Shown here: piece by piece, positions 44,913 to 54,430 of the stretch
Layout: every line of letters starts with the position of its first letter
Position numbering within the stretch: the stretch's first letter is position 1
NCBI GenBank assembly: GCA_026004415.1
Contig: BPJC01000002.1
Location: forward strand, 149,718 to 213,717
Source of the DNA: Patescibacteria group bacterium
GTDB lineage: Bacteria > Patescibacteriota > Microgenomatia > UBA1406 > GWC2-37-13
Direction of reading: 5' to 3'
DNA: 64,000 nt
Notes under the pieces: generated by a model
What the model saw: only the letters and a program-made list of their open reading frames with translations
What the model was told of the DNA's origin: nothing
The model's database searches: none
Program-made: the position numbers and the translations under genes

Positions 44913-47900
44913 ATGGTTGTAAACAGTTATCTTAAAAAATTAAAGTACGATCTGCGATTAGATGAAAAAATTTATGCTAAGTACCTAAAAAATTTTAGAA
45001 TAACACTGCTTTTGATTTTAAGCATTCTAATTTTTGGATTCGTAAATTTTTTTAATATACCTCGCAGATTAAATCCAGAAGTTGATCTGCCCATTGTAAC
45101 TGTTGTTACAGTGTATCCTGGCGCTAGTGCCTCAGAGGTGGAGACATTAATCACCGATCCTTTAGAAAAAGTTATTAAAGGCATAGCAGATATTGATAGT
45201 TTAGTTTCAAGTTCCAGCGAAGGACGATCTATTATAACTGTTCAGTTTAGTAGCAAAATTGATGCTAAATTTGCTGAAGACGAGGTATCTTCAGTAGTGT
45301 CAAAGGTTACTGATCTGCCGGATGATGCTCAGGATCCAGTTGTTCAGGCGGTTGATTTTGAGAATGAACCTATCTGGATTTTTTCTCTTTACTCTGCTGA
45401 TTCTGCTTCTTTGCAGAATTTGGCTGAAAACTTAAAAACTAGATTAGAGAATCAGGATTATATTGATTCAGTTGTTTTGTCTGGTTTGGCCGATAATATT
45501 GTTAATATCAAAATAAATCCAGAAAAACTGGAAAAGAATCAAATTAGTTTTGCTTTACTGCAGTCAATCTTAAAAGAACAGTTTAATTCTTATCCTGTAG
45601 GTAAATTGAAAGATTCAAAGTATGAATATAGTTTTACGATATCAAAAACAGTTTCTGACTTAAACAGTCTGAGAAACTTGGCTATAAGAACAGGTAGTGG
45701 CAGTATAATAACCTTATCAGAGTTAGCAGAAATCTATATTCAAGATAGTGATTTTAAACAATCATATTTTGCGGATCGTGAAACAGAGCCTGTTTCTGCA
45801 GTTCAGTTCCAGATTTTTAGAAATAAAAACTATGATATTGATTATGTAGATAAGCAAACAAAACAGCAAGTATCAGAGTTTTTAAAACCGTATCAGAATA
45901 AATACAAAATCTCCAGTATAGAAAACTCAGCTGAGTTGATTGAGGAACAATTTTCAGAACTGTTTAGAGAATCGTTAAGCACTATTGCCTTAGTATTTTT
46001 CGTTTTACTTGTTTTTTTGGGTATAAAACAGGCCTTAATTGCTGTTTTGACAATACCATTGACTTTTTTGTCAGCAATTGGTCTTATTAACACATTTGGC
46101 TTGTCACTGAACTTTCTTACATTGTTTGCTTTTCTTTTAACCTTAGGTTTGTTGATAGATGATACGATTGTTGTTGTCACAGCTATGACGAGGTATTTTG
46201 CCACTGGGAAGTTTAGTCCTTACCAGACCGGTGTTTTAGTTTGGAAAGACTTTTTCGTGCCTCTTTGGTCTACAACAGCAACTACTATATGGTCTTTTGT
46301 GCCTTTGCTTTTAGCCACTGGAATAATTGGAGAGTTCATTAAACCAATACCTATTGTTGTTACCTTAACAATGCTTTCATCTACTTCTATTGCTGTTTTG
46401 ATTACTTTGCCTTTGATGATAGTGGTTTTTAATTATAAAAATATCCCTTACAGAGTTTGGGTATTTTTAAAAATAATATTAGCTCTGATAGTTTTATTAT
46501 TTGCTATTTTGATCTTCAGACAAAATGTTCTGTTTGGGTTTGCTTTTATATTATTTTTATTCCAAGTTGCTCTCTTGTTTTATTACCGATCTTATTTTTC
46601 AAAATTAAAGAATTTTGGTTTTATAAACAGTATGCTAAGATTTAGCAGGACTTTAATTGATAAGTTTTCTGTTGGTATTGTTAACATTGAGATTGTTTCT
46701 GTTAAATATCGTAATCTTCTATCAACAGTTTTAAACAATGAGTCCTACGCCAAACAAATCCTTATTTTTTTATTTGTTTTTACTTTTATATCTTTTTTGC
46801 TGTTACCTTTTAAGTTGTTGCGCACTGAGTTTTTTCCAAAAACAGATAGTAATATTGTTTATGTTTCTTTAAATTTCCCAACTGGTTACAAAACTAACCA
46901 GATGATCCCTTTAAGCCTAAAAACTGCTGATGAGTTGCGAAAGATTCCTGAAGTATTAAGTTTGAGTGTAGATTTGCAGACTGGGTTGAATGAGAGGTTA
47001 AACAGAACTGTTAAGACAAACTCTGTTTTAATAACTGTAAACATTGGTTCAGATAAAAAAAGGAAAAGACAATCATTTCAGATAGCAGATGAGATAAGGC
47101 AAAAGTTGGGTAAATACTCAAAAGATGTGGATTTTGTAGTTCAAGAGATCTCAGGCGGTCCTCCTGCTGGAGCTGATATCCAAGTCTCTTTTTTGGGAGA
47201 TGATTACAGCGTCTTGAATCAATTGTCAGAAAAGGCCATTAGTTTTTTGAAAAAAGATCCTGATGTAAGTTTAGTTGAGTCATCTTATAAAGTAGGCAAT
47301 GGTCAGGTTGTTTTTATACCTGACAACAATATCTTGTCAAAATATGGAATTAGTAAAAGAGATGTTTATGCTCAACTGAGTTTGTATCTTCAGGGTCTAA
47401 AGCTAACAGACTCGGTTTTACAGGATCAGACTGAGTATGAGTTTAGATTATATTTTCAAGATAGTTTTGATCTTACATCTTTGGTTAATTTGCAAATTAA
47501 CACAAGCGCTGGAGTTTTTCCTATTACAGCTTTGGGAAGTCTTACTTATAAGGAAAATCCTATTGATTTGCAACATGAAGATGCCAAAAGAAAGGTTACA
47601 GTATTTGCCTATGTTAAAAAAGGAGTATCAGCAGTGGAGAAAAATGCAGAACTTTTACAGTTTTTAAACAGTCAAAAACTGCCTGAAGGTTATAGTATTA
47701 AAACAGGAGGTGTGAATCAAGAAAATCAAAGGTCTGTTCAGTCTATTTTACAGGCAATGCTTGCGGCATTTATATTGATTTTGATAACAATGGTTTTAGT
47801 CTTTAATTCATTTAGACAAGCATTTTTGGTTATAGTTAACATTCCATTATCAATTTCAGGCGTTTTCTATTTATTCGCTTTGACTGGAACGCCTTTGTCT

Positions 47901-48230
47901 TTTCCATCTTTAATCGGTATTTTAGCTTTGTTTGGTATTGTAGTTACTAATGCCATAGTTGTTGTGGATAAAATAAATTTGAATTTAAGAGAAGGGTTTG
48001 GTTTTAAAGAAGCAATAATCAATGGATCAACCAGTAGATTGGAGCCTGTGCTTCTAACTTCGCTTACCACAATTTTTGGTCTTTTGCCTATTACAATCTC
48101 TGATCCTCTTTGGCGCGGTCTTGGTGGCGCAATTATATCAGGATTGTTGTTTTCAGGTATAATTAAGCTCTTTTTCGTTCCGCTTGCCTATTTTTATTTG
48201 TATAAAAATAGTAAACAAACTAAAAAATAA
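44913..48230 (+). CDS. RND-family efflux permease (AcrB/HAE1-like)
   Basis: 1105 residues with twelve transmembrane helices in the RND pattern: one at about 30-50, five from 345 to 540 and six at the C-terminus. The NPEVDLPIVTVVTVYPGAS start of the first porter domain, LGLLIDDTIVVVTAM in helix 4 and GIVVTNAIVVVDKINL in helix 10 are visible. The DD in helix 4 is the proton-relay site. In Gram-negative bacteria these pumps work with an outer-membrane channel, which is not encoded here. It may instead move lipids or drugs across the single membrane and wall. Confidence 0.93.
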   Translation: MVVNSYLKKLKYDLRLDEKIYAKYLKNFRITLLLILSILIFGFVNFFNIPRRLNPEVDLPIVTVVTVYPGASASEVETLITDPLEKVIKGIADIDSLVSSSSEGRSIITVQFSSKIDAKFAEDEVSSVVSKVTDLPDDAQDPVVQAVDFENEPIWIFSLYSADSASLQNLAENLKTRLENQDYIDSVVLSGLADNIVNIKINPEKLEKNQISFALLQSILKEQFNSYPVGKLKDSKYEYSFTISKTVSDLNSLRNLAIRTGSGSIITLSELAEIYIQDSDFKQSYFADRETEPVSAVQFQIFRNKNYDIDYVDKQTKQQVSEFLKPYQNKYKISSIENSAELIEEQFSELFRESLSTIALVFFVLLVFLGIKQALIAVLTIPLTFLSAIGLINTFGLSLNFLTLFAFLLTLGLLIDDTIVVVTAMTRYFATGKFSPYQTGVLVWKDFFVPLWSTTATTIWSFVPLLLATGIIGEFIKPIPIVVTLTMLSSTSIAVLITLPLMIVVFNYKNIPYRVWVFLKIILALIVLLFAILIFRQNVLFGFAFILFLFQVALLFYYRSYFSKLKNFGFINSMLRFSRTLIDKFSVGIVNIEIVSVKYRNLLSTVLNNESYAKQILIFLFVFTFISFLLLPFKLLRTEFFPKTDSNIVYVSLNFPTGYKTNQMIPLSLKTADELRKIPEVLSLSVDLQTGLNERLNRTVKTNSVLITVNIGSDKKRKRQSFQIADEIRQKLGKYSKDVDFVVQEISGGPPAGADIQVSFLGDDYSVLNQLSEKAISFLKKDPDVSLVESSYKVGNGQVVFIPDNNILSKYGISKRDVYAQLSLYLQGLKLTDSVLQDQTEYEFRLYFQDSFDLTSLVNLQINTSAGVFPITALGSLTYKENPIDLQHEDAKRKVTVFAYVKKGVSAVEKNAELLQFLNSQKLPEGYSIKTGGVNQENQRSVQSILQAMLAAFILILITMVLVFNSFRQAFLVIVNIPLSISGVFYLFALTGTPLSFPSLIGILALFGIVVTNAIVVVDKINLNLREGFGFKEAIINGSTSRLEPVLLTSLTTIFGLLPITISDPLWRGLGGAIISGLLFSGIIKLFFVPLAYFYLYKNSKQTKK

Positions 48231-48267
48231 AGTCTTTCCAAAAGTTGTTTAAATGTCGTATATTTTA

Positions 48268-48471
48268 TTACTCTTTTACTCTATGAATCCACATATAAAC
48301 TACTTCCTCTGCGTTAATCCAGTAGGTTTCTGCTCCTGCATCTAATTCAATTAAATTAGTTTCATCATGGAATTTGGTATTGTGAAGATGCAGTTCAAAA
48401 GTTTGACCATCTGAAACTTTGACCATAAGTTCTCCTGTTTTTTGTAGCGTTTGTTTTATATTGTTATACAT
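48268..48471 (-). CDS. Small beta-rich protein, unknown
   Basis: 67 residues. The pattern of short strands (ELMVKVSDGQTFELHLHNTKF, split as residues 14-34, and ETYWINAEEVVYMWIHR) suggests a small barrel like an Sm- or SH3-type fold. No signal peptide. It has its own TATAAA 6 nt before the ATG. Family not recognised. Confidence 0.5.
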   Translation of the reverse strand: MYNNIKQTLQKTGELMVKVSDGQTFELHLHNTKFHDETNLIELDAGAETYWINAEEVVYMWIHRVKE

Positions 48472-48521
48472 ATTTTTTTTATAACTTATAACTATTTAAA
48501 AATATATCACAAATTAGACAA

Positions 48522-49199
48522 TCAATCAATATTATCCATCCATTGACAGAATTGACAGTTAAGATTTCTTTTCGGTTTTCCTGACCTTAAAATCTCAACC
48601 GCTGATTTTACTAATTTTGAGAATCTCTCTTTGTTTGTTTGGAGGCTGTGTATCTCTACCTTAAAATTTACCACACCGTCTTTGTTTATCTTTTTAGGAA
48701 TATAATAAATTAGATAAGCAAGGTTTGCGGTTTGGTATCCATTTTCATAAAGCAGATAATTGTAACAATCCATCTGAGTTTGATAATAACTGGTTGAGTC
48801 TTCTTTAAGGTCATAACCCCTAGTTTTATAATCTGCAGGAATATATTTGTCATCTTCAATTATGCATTCATCAAGACCTCCAAAAATTACTGTATTTAGT
48901 TCTTTAAGATAAACTCTAGGTTCTGAAAAAGCTGTTGTTTTTCTCCATTCATTGATAAGATTTTGATCTTCTAGTAATTTGCCTTTAATTTGTTTGTCTA
49001 TTTCTGGCGGAAGTTGTTTTATGCTTCTGTAAAAATCAAAGTACTTTTTTATTAAGTTGTCCAATCCCCTTGGCAAAGTTGATGCTGGTTGTTCTGGTCG
49101 TCTTTTTTTGTATATCATTGCAAGGTAAAAACAGTAAGGGCAGTCTTGATATAGATTAAGTTTTGAAGGTGATAGAAAGATAGTTTTATTTTCTGTCAT
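48522..49199 (-). CDS. PD-(D/E)XK nuclease with probable 4Fe-4S cluster (RecB/Cas4-like)
   Basis: 225 residues. The nuclease core shows GGLDECI then PADYKTRG, the D...DxK of the PD-(D/E)XK fold, followed by a helical QTQMDCYNYLL motif. Cysteines flank it at the start (QDCPYCFY) and at the end (NCQFCQW), the arrangement that binds an iron-sulfur cluster in Cas4 and AddB. No CRISPR array or cas gene is in the window, so a repair role is more likely. It starts 8 nt after aroC and shares its transcript. Confidence 0.8.
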   Translation of the reverse strand: MTENKTIFLSPSKLNLYQDCPYCFYLAMIYKKRRPEQPASTLPRGLDNLIKKYFDFYRSIKQLPPEIDKQIKGKLLEDQNLINEWRKTTAFSEPRVYLKELNTVIFGGLDECIIEDDKYIPADYKTRGYDLKEDSTSYYQTQMDCYNYLLYENGYQTANLAYLIYYIPKKINKDGVVNFKVEIHSLQTNKERFSKLVKSAVEILRSGKPKRNLNCQFCQWMDNID

Positions 49200-49207
49200 T
49201 GTTAAAT

Positions 49208-50293
49208 CTATTTTATGCTTTTTAATCTTAATAAATGATCCATAATTACTAATGCGCTCATTGCTTCAACAATTGGAACAGCTCTGGGCAAAACACAGGG
49301 ATCATGTCTGCCTGCGGCTTTTAGAGTTACTATTTGTTTATCTCTGTTTACTGTTTGTTGGGGTTTTCTTATAGTTGAGACTGGTTTGAAAGCAACTCTA
49401 AAGTAGATTGTCTCTCCGTTTGATATGCCTCCTTGTATTCCTCCAGAGTAATTGCTTAAAGTCCTTATCTTGCCTGAGTTATCTATGGTAAAAGGGTCAT
49501 TGTGTTCAGATCCTCTCATCATTGTACCTGAAAAACCAGAGCCTATCTCGAATCCTTTTACTGCAGGAATTGAGACCATTGCCTTTGCTAAATCAGCATG
49601 AAGTTTATCAAAAACAGGTTCTCCTAATCCAGCAGGCGCGTTTTTGATAATTCCTGTTATTACTCCGCCTATAGAGTCTCCTTCATTTTGAATTTTTTCT
49701 ATAAGTTTAATCATTTTATTTGCTATCTTTTGATCTGGACATCTTATAATATTAGATTCAATATCTTCACTCTTTAAGGTTTCAAGGTTTATATTTTCTG
49801 CTTTGATATCGCCCACTTGTGAAACAAAGGCTAAAAACTCAATATTATGTTTTGTTTTTAGGTATTTTTTTGCTATTGCTCCTGCGGCAACTCTGCCTAA
49901 TGTTTCTCTGGCGCTGGCTCTGCCAGATCCTCTCCAGTCGCGAAATGTATACTTTTGCTCATATGTAAAATCAGCATGTGATGGTCTGTAAAGATCTTTA
50001 AGTTCCTCGTAATCTTGAGGTCTTGCATCTTTATTATATGCTAAAAGCAAGATTGGAGTTCCTGTTGTTTTGCCTTCAAATACTCCAGATAAAATATGAA
50101 TCTTATCCTCTTCTTTTCTTTGTGTTGTAATATTAGATTGCCCTGGTTTACGACGATCAAGTTCTGCTTGAATCTCTTCTACAGATATCTTAATTCCTGG
50201 AGGACAACCGTCTATGACAACTCCTACACAGCCTCCGTGAGATTCTCCAAATGTTGTTATTCTAAATAATTGCCCAAAGCTATTGCCTGCCAT
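49208..50293 (-). CDS. aroC: Chorismate synthase
   Basis: 361 residues, full length. Converts EPSP to chorismate using reduced FMN. Signatures: [29 protein letters not shown], the [11 protein letters not shown] and [11 protein letters not shown] blocks, [11 protein letters not shown] and [21 protein letters not shown] (minus, 50306-50301) ends 7 nt before the ATG, so it is leaderless like most genes here. The other shikimate genes are 2-5 kb away. Confidence 0.97.
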   Translation of the reverse strand: MAGNSFGQLFRITTFGESHGGCVGVVIDGCPPGIKISVEEIQAELDRRKPGQSNITTQRKEEDKIHILSGVFEGKTTGTPILLLAYNKDARPQDYEELKDLYRPSHADFTYEQKYTFRDWRGSGRASARETLGRVAAGAIAKKYLKTKHNIEFLAFVSQVGDIKAENINLETLKSEDIESNIIRCPDQKIANKMIKLIEKIQNEGDSIGGVITGIIKNAPAGLGEPVFDKLHADLAKAMVSIPAVKGFEIGSGFSGTMMRGSEHNDPFTIDNSGKIRTLSNYSGGIQGGISNGETIYFRVAFKPVSTIRKPQQTVNRDKQIVTLKAAGRHDPCVLPRAVPIVEAMSALVIMDHLLRLKSIK

Positions 50294-50447
50294 AGCAAAA
50301 ATTATAGCAAATTAAGTTTATTTTAGTTTTTTAATGGTGAGACTTATGTATAATTGAAATTTCTTCTCTAATCTTAACATTAATTCTTATTTAAATGAAA
50401 TTAAACTTGACAGAAAAGAAAAATTTTTTTATTACTTAAAATAAAAG

Positions 50448-52135
50448 ATGTTTTTTTCATTTTGTAAGAAAACAGTAGTTTTATTGTTTTTTTTTACATT
50501 TATTCTATTTCCAAAAAAAGCGCTTGCTGATGGCGCTATTCGAGCAACTATAATTGGACCTCATGGTGAAACTGAAGATGTTTCCTCTACTTTTACGAAT
50601 CTTAATACTTAGCAAAAGATTAATGGAATAGCTACAAATGGTGATCTAAACCAAACTTTGCCAGATGGTAATTGGAGCTTAACCCTTACTCCTCCTTCAG
50701 CTTATGAGTATGCTGATACAATTAAAATTCCGCAGATTCATATTGAAAATGGAGATGATTTTGACTTTGGCGTAATTCAGTTTAACTTTCAAGCTCCTCC
50801 TGAAGCAAATGATCTTGAAAGTTTTTCTCTTCCTTCAGAGTGTTCTTTAGCAGAAGGTCCAGATCCAAAGCCAAAAATTTTCAGAATTTACTATGAAGAT
50901 GAGAAAAAAGGGAGTTTTCTGTTTGTCGGCAATACTGCAAATATAATAGTAGTTGCAGATGATCCAAACTATGAAGTTAAGGCAGATTATTCGCTTGTAG
51001 AAACAAACCAGTTTCCAACAAATCCTTTTGACAATAGTTATACAGTATCTGCTACCTATATTGGCAATGGCAAGTATAAAGCTACTCATAAAGTAACCTA
51101 TAATCAGGAGGGAGACGGATTAGTAATAATAAGGGTAAAAAATACTACTACAGGAGCTATTACTTATGGTTGTAGTCAGCCTGAACCAGTGAACTTAGAT
51201 ATTAGAAACTTTTTTACAGGTTCTGACACTACAAACTTTTTAGCACTTGGAGCAGATCCAAATACAGATTTTAGAAAATTAACTAACTTTACTATGCACC
51301 AGGATGGAGTTGTAAAAGTAGTTTTTACAAAACAGCTTAATATGCTTGATCCAACAGTGCAAAGATTTATGATTAGCCTTGCTAACAAAATGGTTACCAA
51401 AAAGGCTTGTTAACTTTGGATGCAGATGCAGTTTTAGAGTTAAAAAACGCAGGAGCTATAATAACTTTTTACGATATTGACTACAAGAATCCAAAGGTTT
51501 TAGTTGACGGTAAAGAGGATTCTTCTGTGGTTTTTAATGTAACCTATAACAAATCCACAAAAACTCTTGAATTTAATGCGGCTCACTTTACAACTTTTGA
51601 GGTAATAGAAGCAGTTAACACAACTTCAAGTTCTACTTCCTCATCAACCTCAAAGCCCTCTACGCCCAGTTGTGGCGCTCAAAAACCTTCCAATGCTCCA
51701 AATCTTTTTCAAATAGATACAACTAAAGATAGTGCTACTCTTTATCTTACTCCTGTAAATCCTCCTATAGATTCATATTACATAGTCTACGGCTACTTAG
51801 AAGGTGATGAACGATTTGTAACTTCATTTAAACTTGGAGAATACAAAGGAGTAGTAAGTTACACTATAACTCATCTTCAGCCTAATACTGTTTATGCTTT
51901 TAAAGTAAGAGATCAAAACAGTTGTATGCCCGGAGATTGGTCAAACTGGAAAACAGCAAAAACTAAATCTCAATTTATAGCTAAAACCGATACACTAATT
52001 TACAATAAGGAAGACAAAACTTCCGAAGAAACCGCATTAGATCTAAAAGAATCTACGCCAACCAGTACTTTGCAGATTAAAGAACAATCAGAGATAACAA
52101 ATGAAGATAAACCAACAACCCTTACCTCAATCTAA
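50448..52135 (+). pseudogene. Secreted FN3-domain protein with one nonsense codon and one frame break
   Basis: ATG 50448 opens a signal peptide (basic, then VVLLFFFTFILF, then ALADG). The frame meets TAG at 50610-50612 after TNLNT and resumes at once with QKINGIA. A second break occurs at the A5 run 51399-51403: the frame ends at TAA 51413, while the -1 frame continues as GLLTLDADAV to 52135. Repaired, the product has 562 residues: a beta-rich N-terminal half, a Ser/Thr linker near 400, and a fibronectin type III domain (DSATLYLTPVNPP to HLQPNTVYAFKVRD). The coding strand is A-rich compared with neighbours. Either a dying gene, sequence errors, or recoding (CAAAAAG is a plausible -1 site). 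Confidence 0.7.
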
Positions 52136-52474
52136 AATAAAACCACACAAGACATCCTTTATTTCTAAAATCAAAAACTTTTTCTTCTTTATTTTTAAGT
52201 CAATCCGAGATGCAATAAGGTTTTAAAAATAATTTTCGACTTTACACTATTATCATGTGTATTAGCATGTAGGCAACCTCGTTTCTATTAACTTTATGGG
52301 TCTTAGTTCTAGTATCTAATTATGTCAATCTTGAATCATTATGAAACTTTTTATTATAAAGTTATTATAAAGATAAATTTCAAAGGTCTTATTTTTCCAC
52401 AAAAAGGCCAGCAAAAGTAATGAAATGTTAAAATCTAATCCTTTAAGATTTAAAATGTTTTTTCACTCTCATAA
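52136..52474. other. Intergenic region without a clear gene
   Basis: 339 bp between the broken FN3 gene and aroK. A 41-codon frame (ATG 52101 to TAA 52224-52226) overlaps the end of the broken gene and encodes a basic peptide with a Phe-rich core; it may be chance or a shifted C-terminal tail. The remainder has no recognisable RNA or gene. Confidence 0.4.
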
Positions 52475-53023
52475 TTACTCTTTTTTATTTTCATCAGTAT
52501 TTACTTGTTGTATATATAAGAAATTATTGTAAATCTCAATAATCTTATCGGCTATTTGTGATGGGGTTTTGTTATCTGTTGTTATTTGGTAATCAGAGTA
52601 GTATTCATAAAGAGGAGCTCGCAAACTGAATAATTGTTTTGCTGTTTTTAGGTTGTTAAATAATGGTCTGCTGAAGTCTTGAGTTAATCTTGTTTTTATA
52701 GTGCTAAAGTTTGTTTTTAAATAAAAGATTAAGCTGTTTTGTTTTAGATAATCAATAATAATTTTGTTCATTACAACACCTCCTCCTGTAGAGATTATGG
52801 CCTTTTCAATTTTGTTTAATTCTTTAGCTGTTGCAATTTCAAGTTCTCTGAAAAAGAGTTCTCCTTTGTGATCAAAAATTTCGTTTATGCTATTATACTT
52901 AGTTTTTGCAATAATAATCTCATCCATTTCAATAAGTTTTTTGTTGAGTTTCTTAGATAGAATTTTGGCTATTGTAGATTTGCCTGAACCCATAAATCCG
53001 ATTAAGCAAATATTAGTTTTCAT
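52475..53023 (-). CDS. aroK: Shikimate kinase
   Basis: 182 residues. Walker A GFMGSGKST near residue 9, shikimate-binding D in EMDEII, the R in FFRELE, STGGGVV, and the lid R in SRPLF. Phosphorylates shikimate with ATP. Follows aroA by 6 nt, last of the aroB-aroA-aroK operon. Some extra acidic residues at the C-terminus. Confidence 0.95.
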   Translation of the reverse strand: MKTNICLIGFMGSGKSTIAKILSKKLNKKLIEMDEIIIAKTKYNSINEIFDHKGELFFRELEIATAKELNKIEKAIISTGGGVVMNKIIIDYLKQNSLIFYLKTNFSTIKTRLTQDFSRPLFNNLKTAKQLFSLRAPLYEYYSDYQITTDNKTPSQIADKIIEIYNNFLYIQQVNTDENKKE

Positions 53024-53029
53024 TGAAGT

Positions 53030-54430
53030 TTATTTTAATTCTACCTTGATGCCAATTGAGTTTAATATTTGCCAAAATTCTGGAAATGATTTTTCTACAA
53101 CATGGCAATCTTTGATAATCATAGGTAATCTAGCACCTGCAATAGCAAATGCCATTGCCATACGATGATCTTCATAAGTTTCTATTTCAGCTGATTTTGG
53201 TTTTCCTTTGCTTTCTATAATTAAAAAGTCATCTCCTGCTGTTGCTGATACTTTCATTTTTTTCAATTCTGTCTCTACTGCTGTAAGACGATCTGATTCT
53301 TTGTGTTTTAATGTTGAGAGGCCTGTTATTGTAGTGGTTCCTTTAGCAAAACTTGCAGTAACAGCAAGTGATTGGGCTGTGTCTGGCATAGTTTGCATAT
53401 CAACTGTTATTGGTTTAAGTTTTTCTGTGCCAATTACAGTCATGACTTTGTTTTGAGCGTCTTTTTCAACTTTGCAACCAATATTAACCAACAGATCAGC
53501 GTATTTAGAATCTGATTGCATAGAGTGTACAGGCAAGTTTTTAACACCTATTTTAGATTTAGTTATCGCGGCAATTGACCACAAATAGCTGGCGCTTGAG
53601 GCATCTGCTTCTATAAAGTATTTTTCAGCTTTATACTTTCCGGATTTTATATTGAATATCTTAGTGATCTCATTTTTAGCAATTTCTTTTAGCTCATTTT
53701 TAAGATTTGTTTGACAGTTGCACTGACTGCAACAGCAGTTAGCCTGAAGGTTAAGGTCATTGATGTCAAATATTGTTTCTTTGTCAACCTTTACTCCAAA
53801 ACTTTTCATAACTGATAAGGTTATGTCTGCATAAGGTTCTGAAACTAAGATATCTTTTACCTTTATTTTAAAATCTTTAAAAAAGGGAGAAATTATTAAC
53901 AAAGCAGTTATAAACTGGCTTGAGATACTGCCTAAAACTTCAACTTCAGATTTGTTGAAATCAACAGTTTTGATAATCTGAAAAGGCAGTGAGTACGGTT
54001 TGTTTAGAAATTTAAACCTAGCTCCTAAGTCTTCTAATGCTTTAAATAAAGGCTTCATAGGTCTTTGTCTCATTCTTTCTGATCCATCTAGTGTTAAGTT
54101 GAGACAAAATGCTGATCCAAACGCAGTTAAAAACCTTGCGGCTGTGCCAGCAGGACCAACATTGTGCTCAATTTTTTTTGTGCTTGGCAGTTTTTTGTTA
54201 ATGTCGTAAATTATTAGTCTGTTTTCAGTTGTTGATATATCAGCTCCTAATTTTTGTAAAAACTCAATAATTGTTTGACTATCTTTTGAGGTTGAGTAAT
54301 TGATTAACTCTGATTTGCCTTGAGCCAAACTAGCTATAAGCAATGTTCTGTTGGTAATGCTTTTTGAGCCTGCTAGTTCAATAACTGTTTCAATTGGTTT
54401 TTCTAAAGGATGTATTATTGCTTTTGACAT
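53030..54430 (-). CDS. aroA: EPSP synthase with a cysteine-rich insertion
   Basis: 466 residues, somewhat longer than the usual 430. Joins PEP to shikimate 3-phosphate. Family blocks: AGSKSITNRTLLIASLA at the start, VGPAGTAARFLTAFG (phosphate/PEP site), LDGSERMRQRPM, and HKESDRLTAVETELKKM with the catalytic D/R near the end. A segment near residue 228 reads NCCCSQCNCQ, five cysteines within seven residues, within an added loop before IKSGKYKAEKYFIEADASSASY. The cysteines may bind a metal. Overlaps aroB by 16 nt. Confidence 0.94.
   Translation of the reverse strand: MSKAIIHPLEKPIETVIELAGSKSITNRTLLIASLAQGKSELINYSTSKDSQTIIEFLQKLGADISTTENRLIIYDINKKLPSTKKIEHNVGPAGTAARFLTAFGSAFCLNLTLDGSERMRQRPMKPLFKALEDLGARFKFLNKPYSLPFQIIKTVDFNKSEVEVLGSISSQFITALLIISPFFKDFKIKVKDILVSEPYADITLSVMKSFGVKVDKETIFDINDLNLQANCCCSQCNCQTNLKNELKEIAKNEITKIFNIKSGKYKAEKYFIEADASSASYLWSIAAITKSKIGVKNLPVHSMQSDSKYADLLVNIGCKVEKDAQNKVMTVIGTEKLKPITVDMQTMPDTAQSLAVTASFAKGTTTITGLSTLKHKESDRLTAVETELKKMKVSATAGDDFLIIESKGKPKSAEIETYEDHRMAMAFAIAGARLPMIIKDCHVVEKSFPEFWQILNSIGIKVELK

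Noticed and set aside
48522..49199. Cas4 of a CRISPR system
   Set aside because: The fold and cysteines fit, but there is no repeat array or other cas gene in the window, and the gene is in an operon with aroC.
52101..52226. 41-codon basic small protein
   Set aside because: It overlaps the end of the broken FN3 gene, has no promoter of its own, and could be chance; mentioned only within the intergenic entry.
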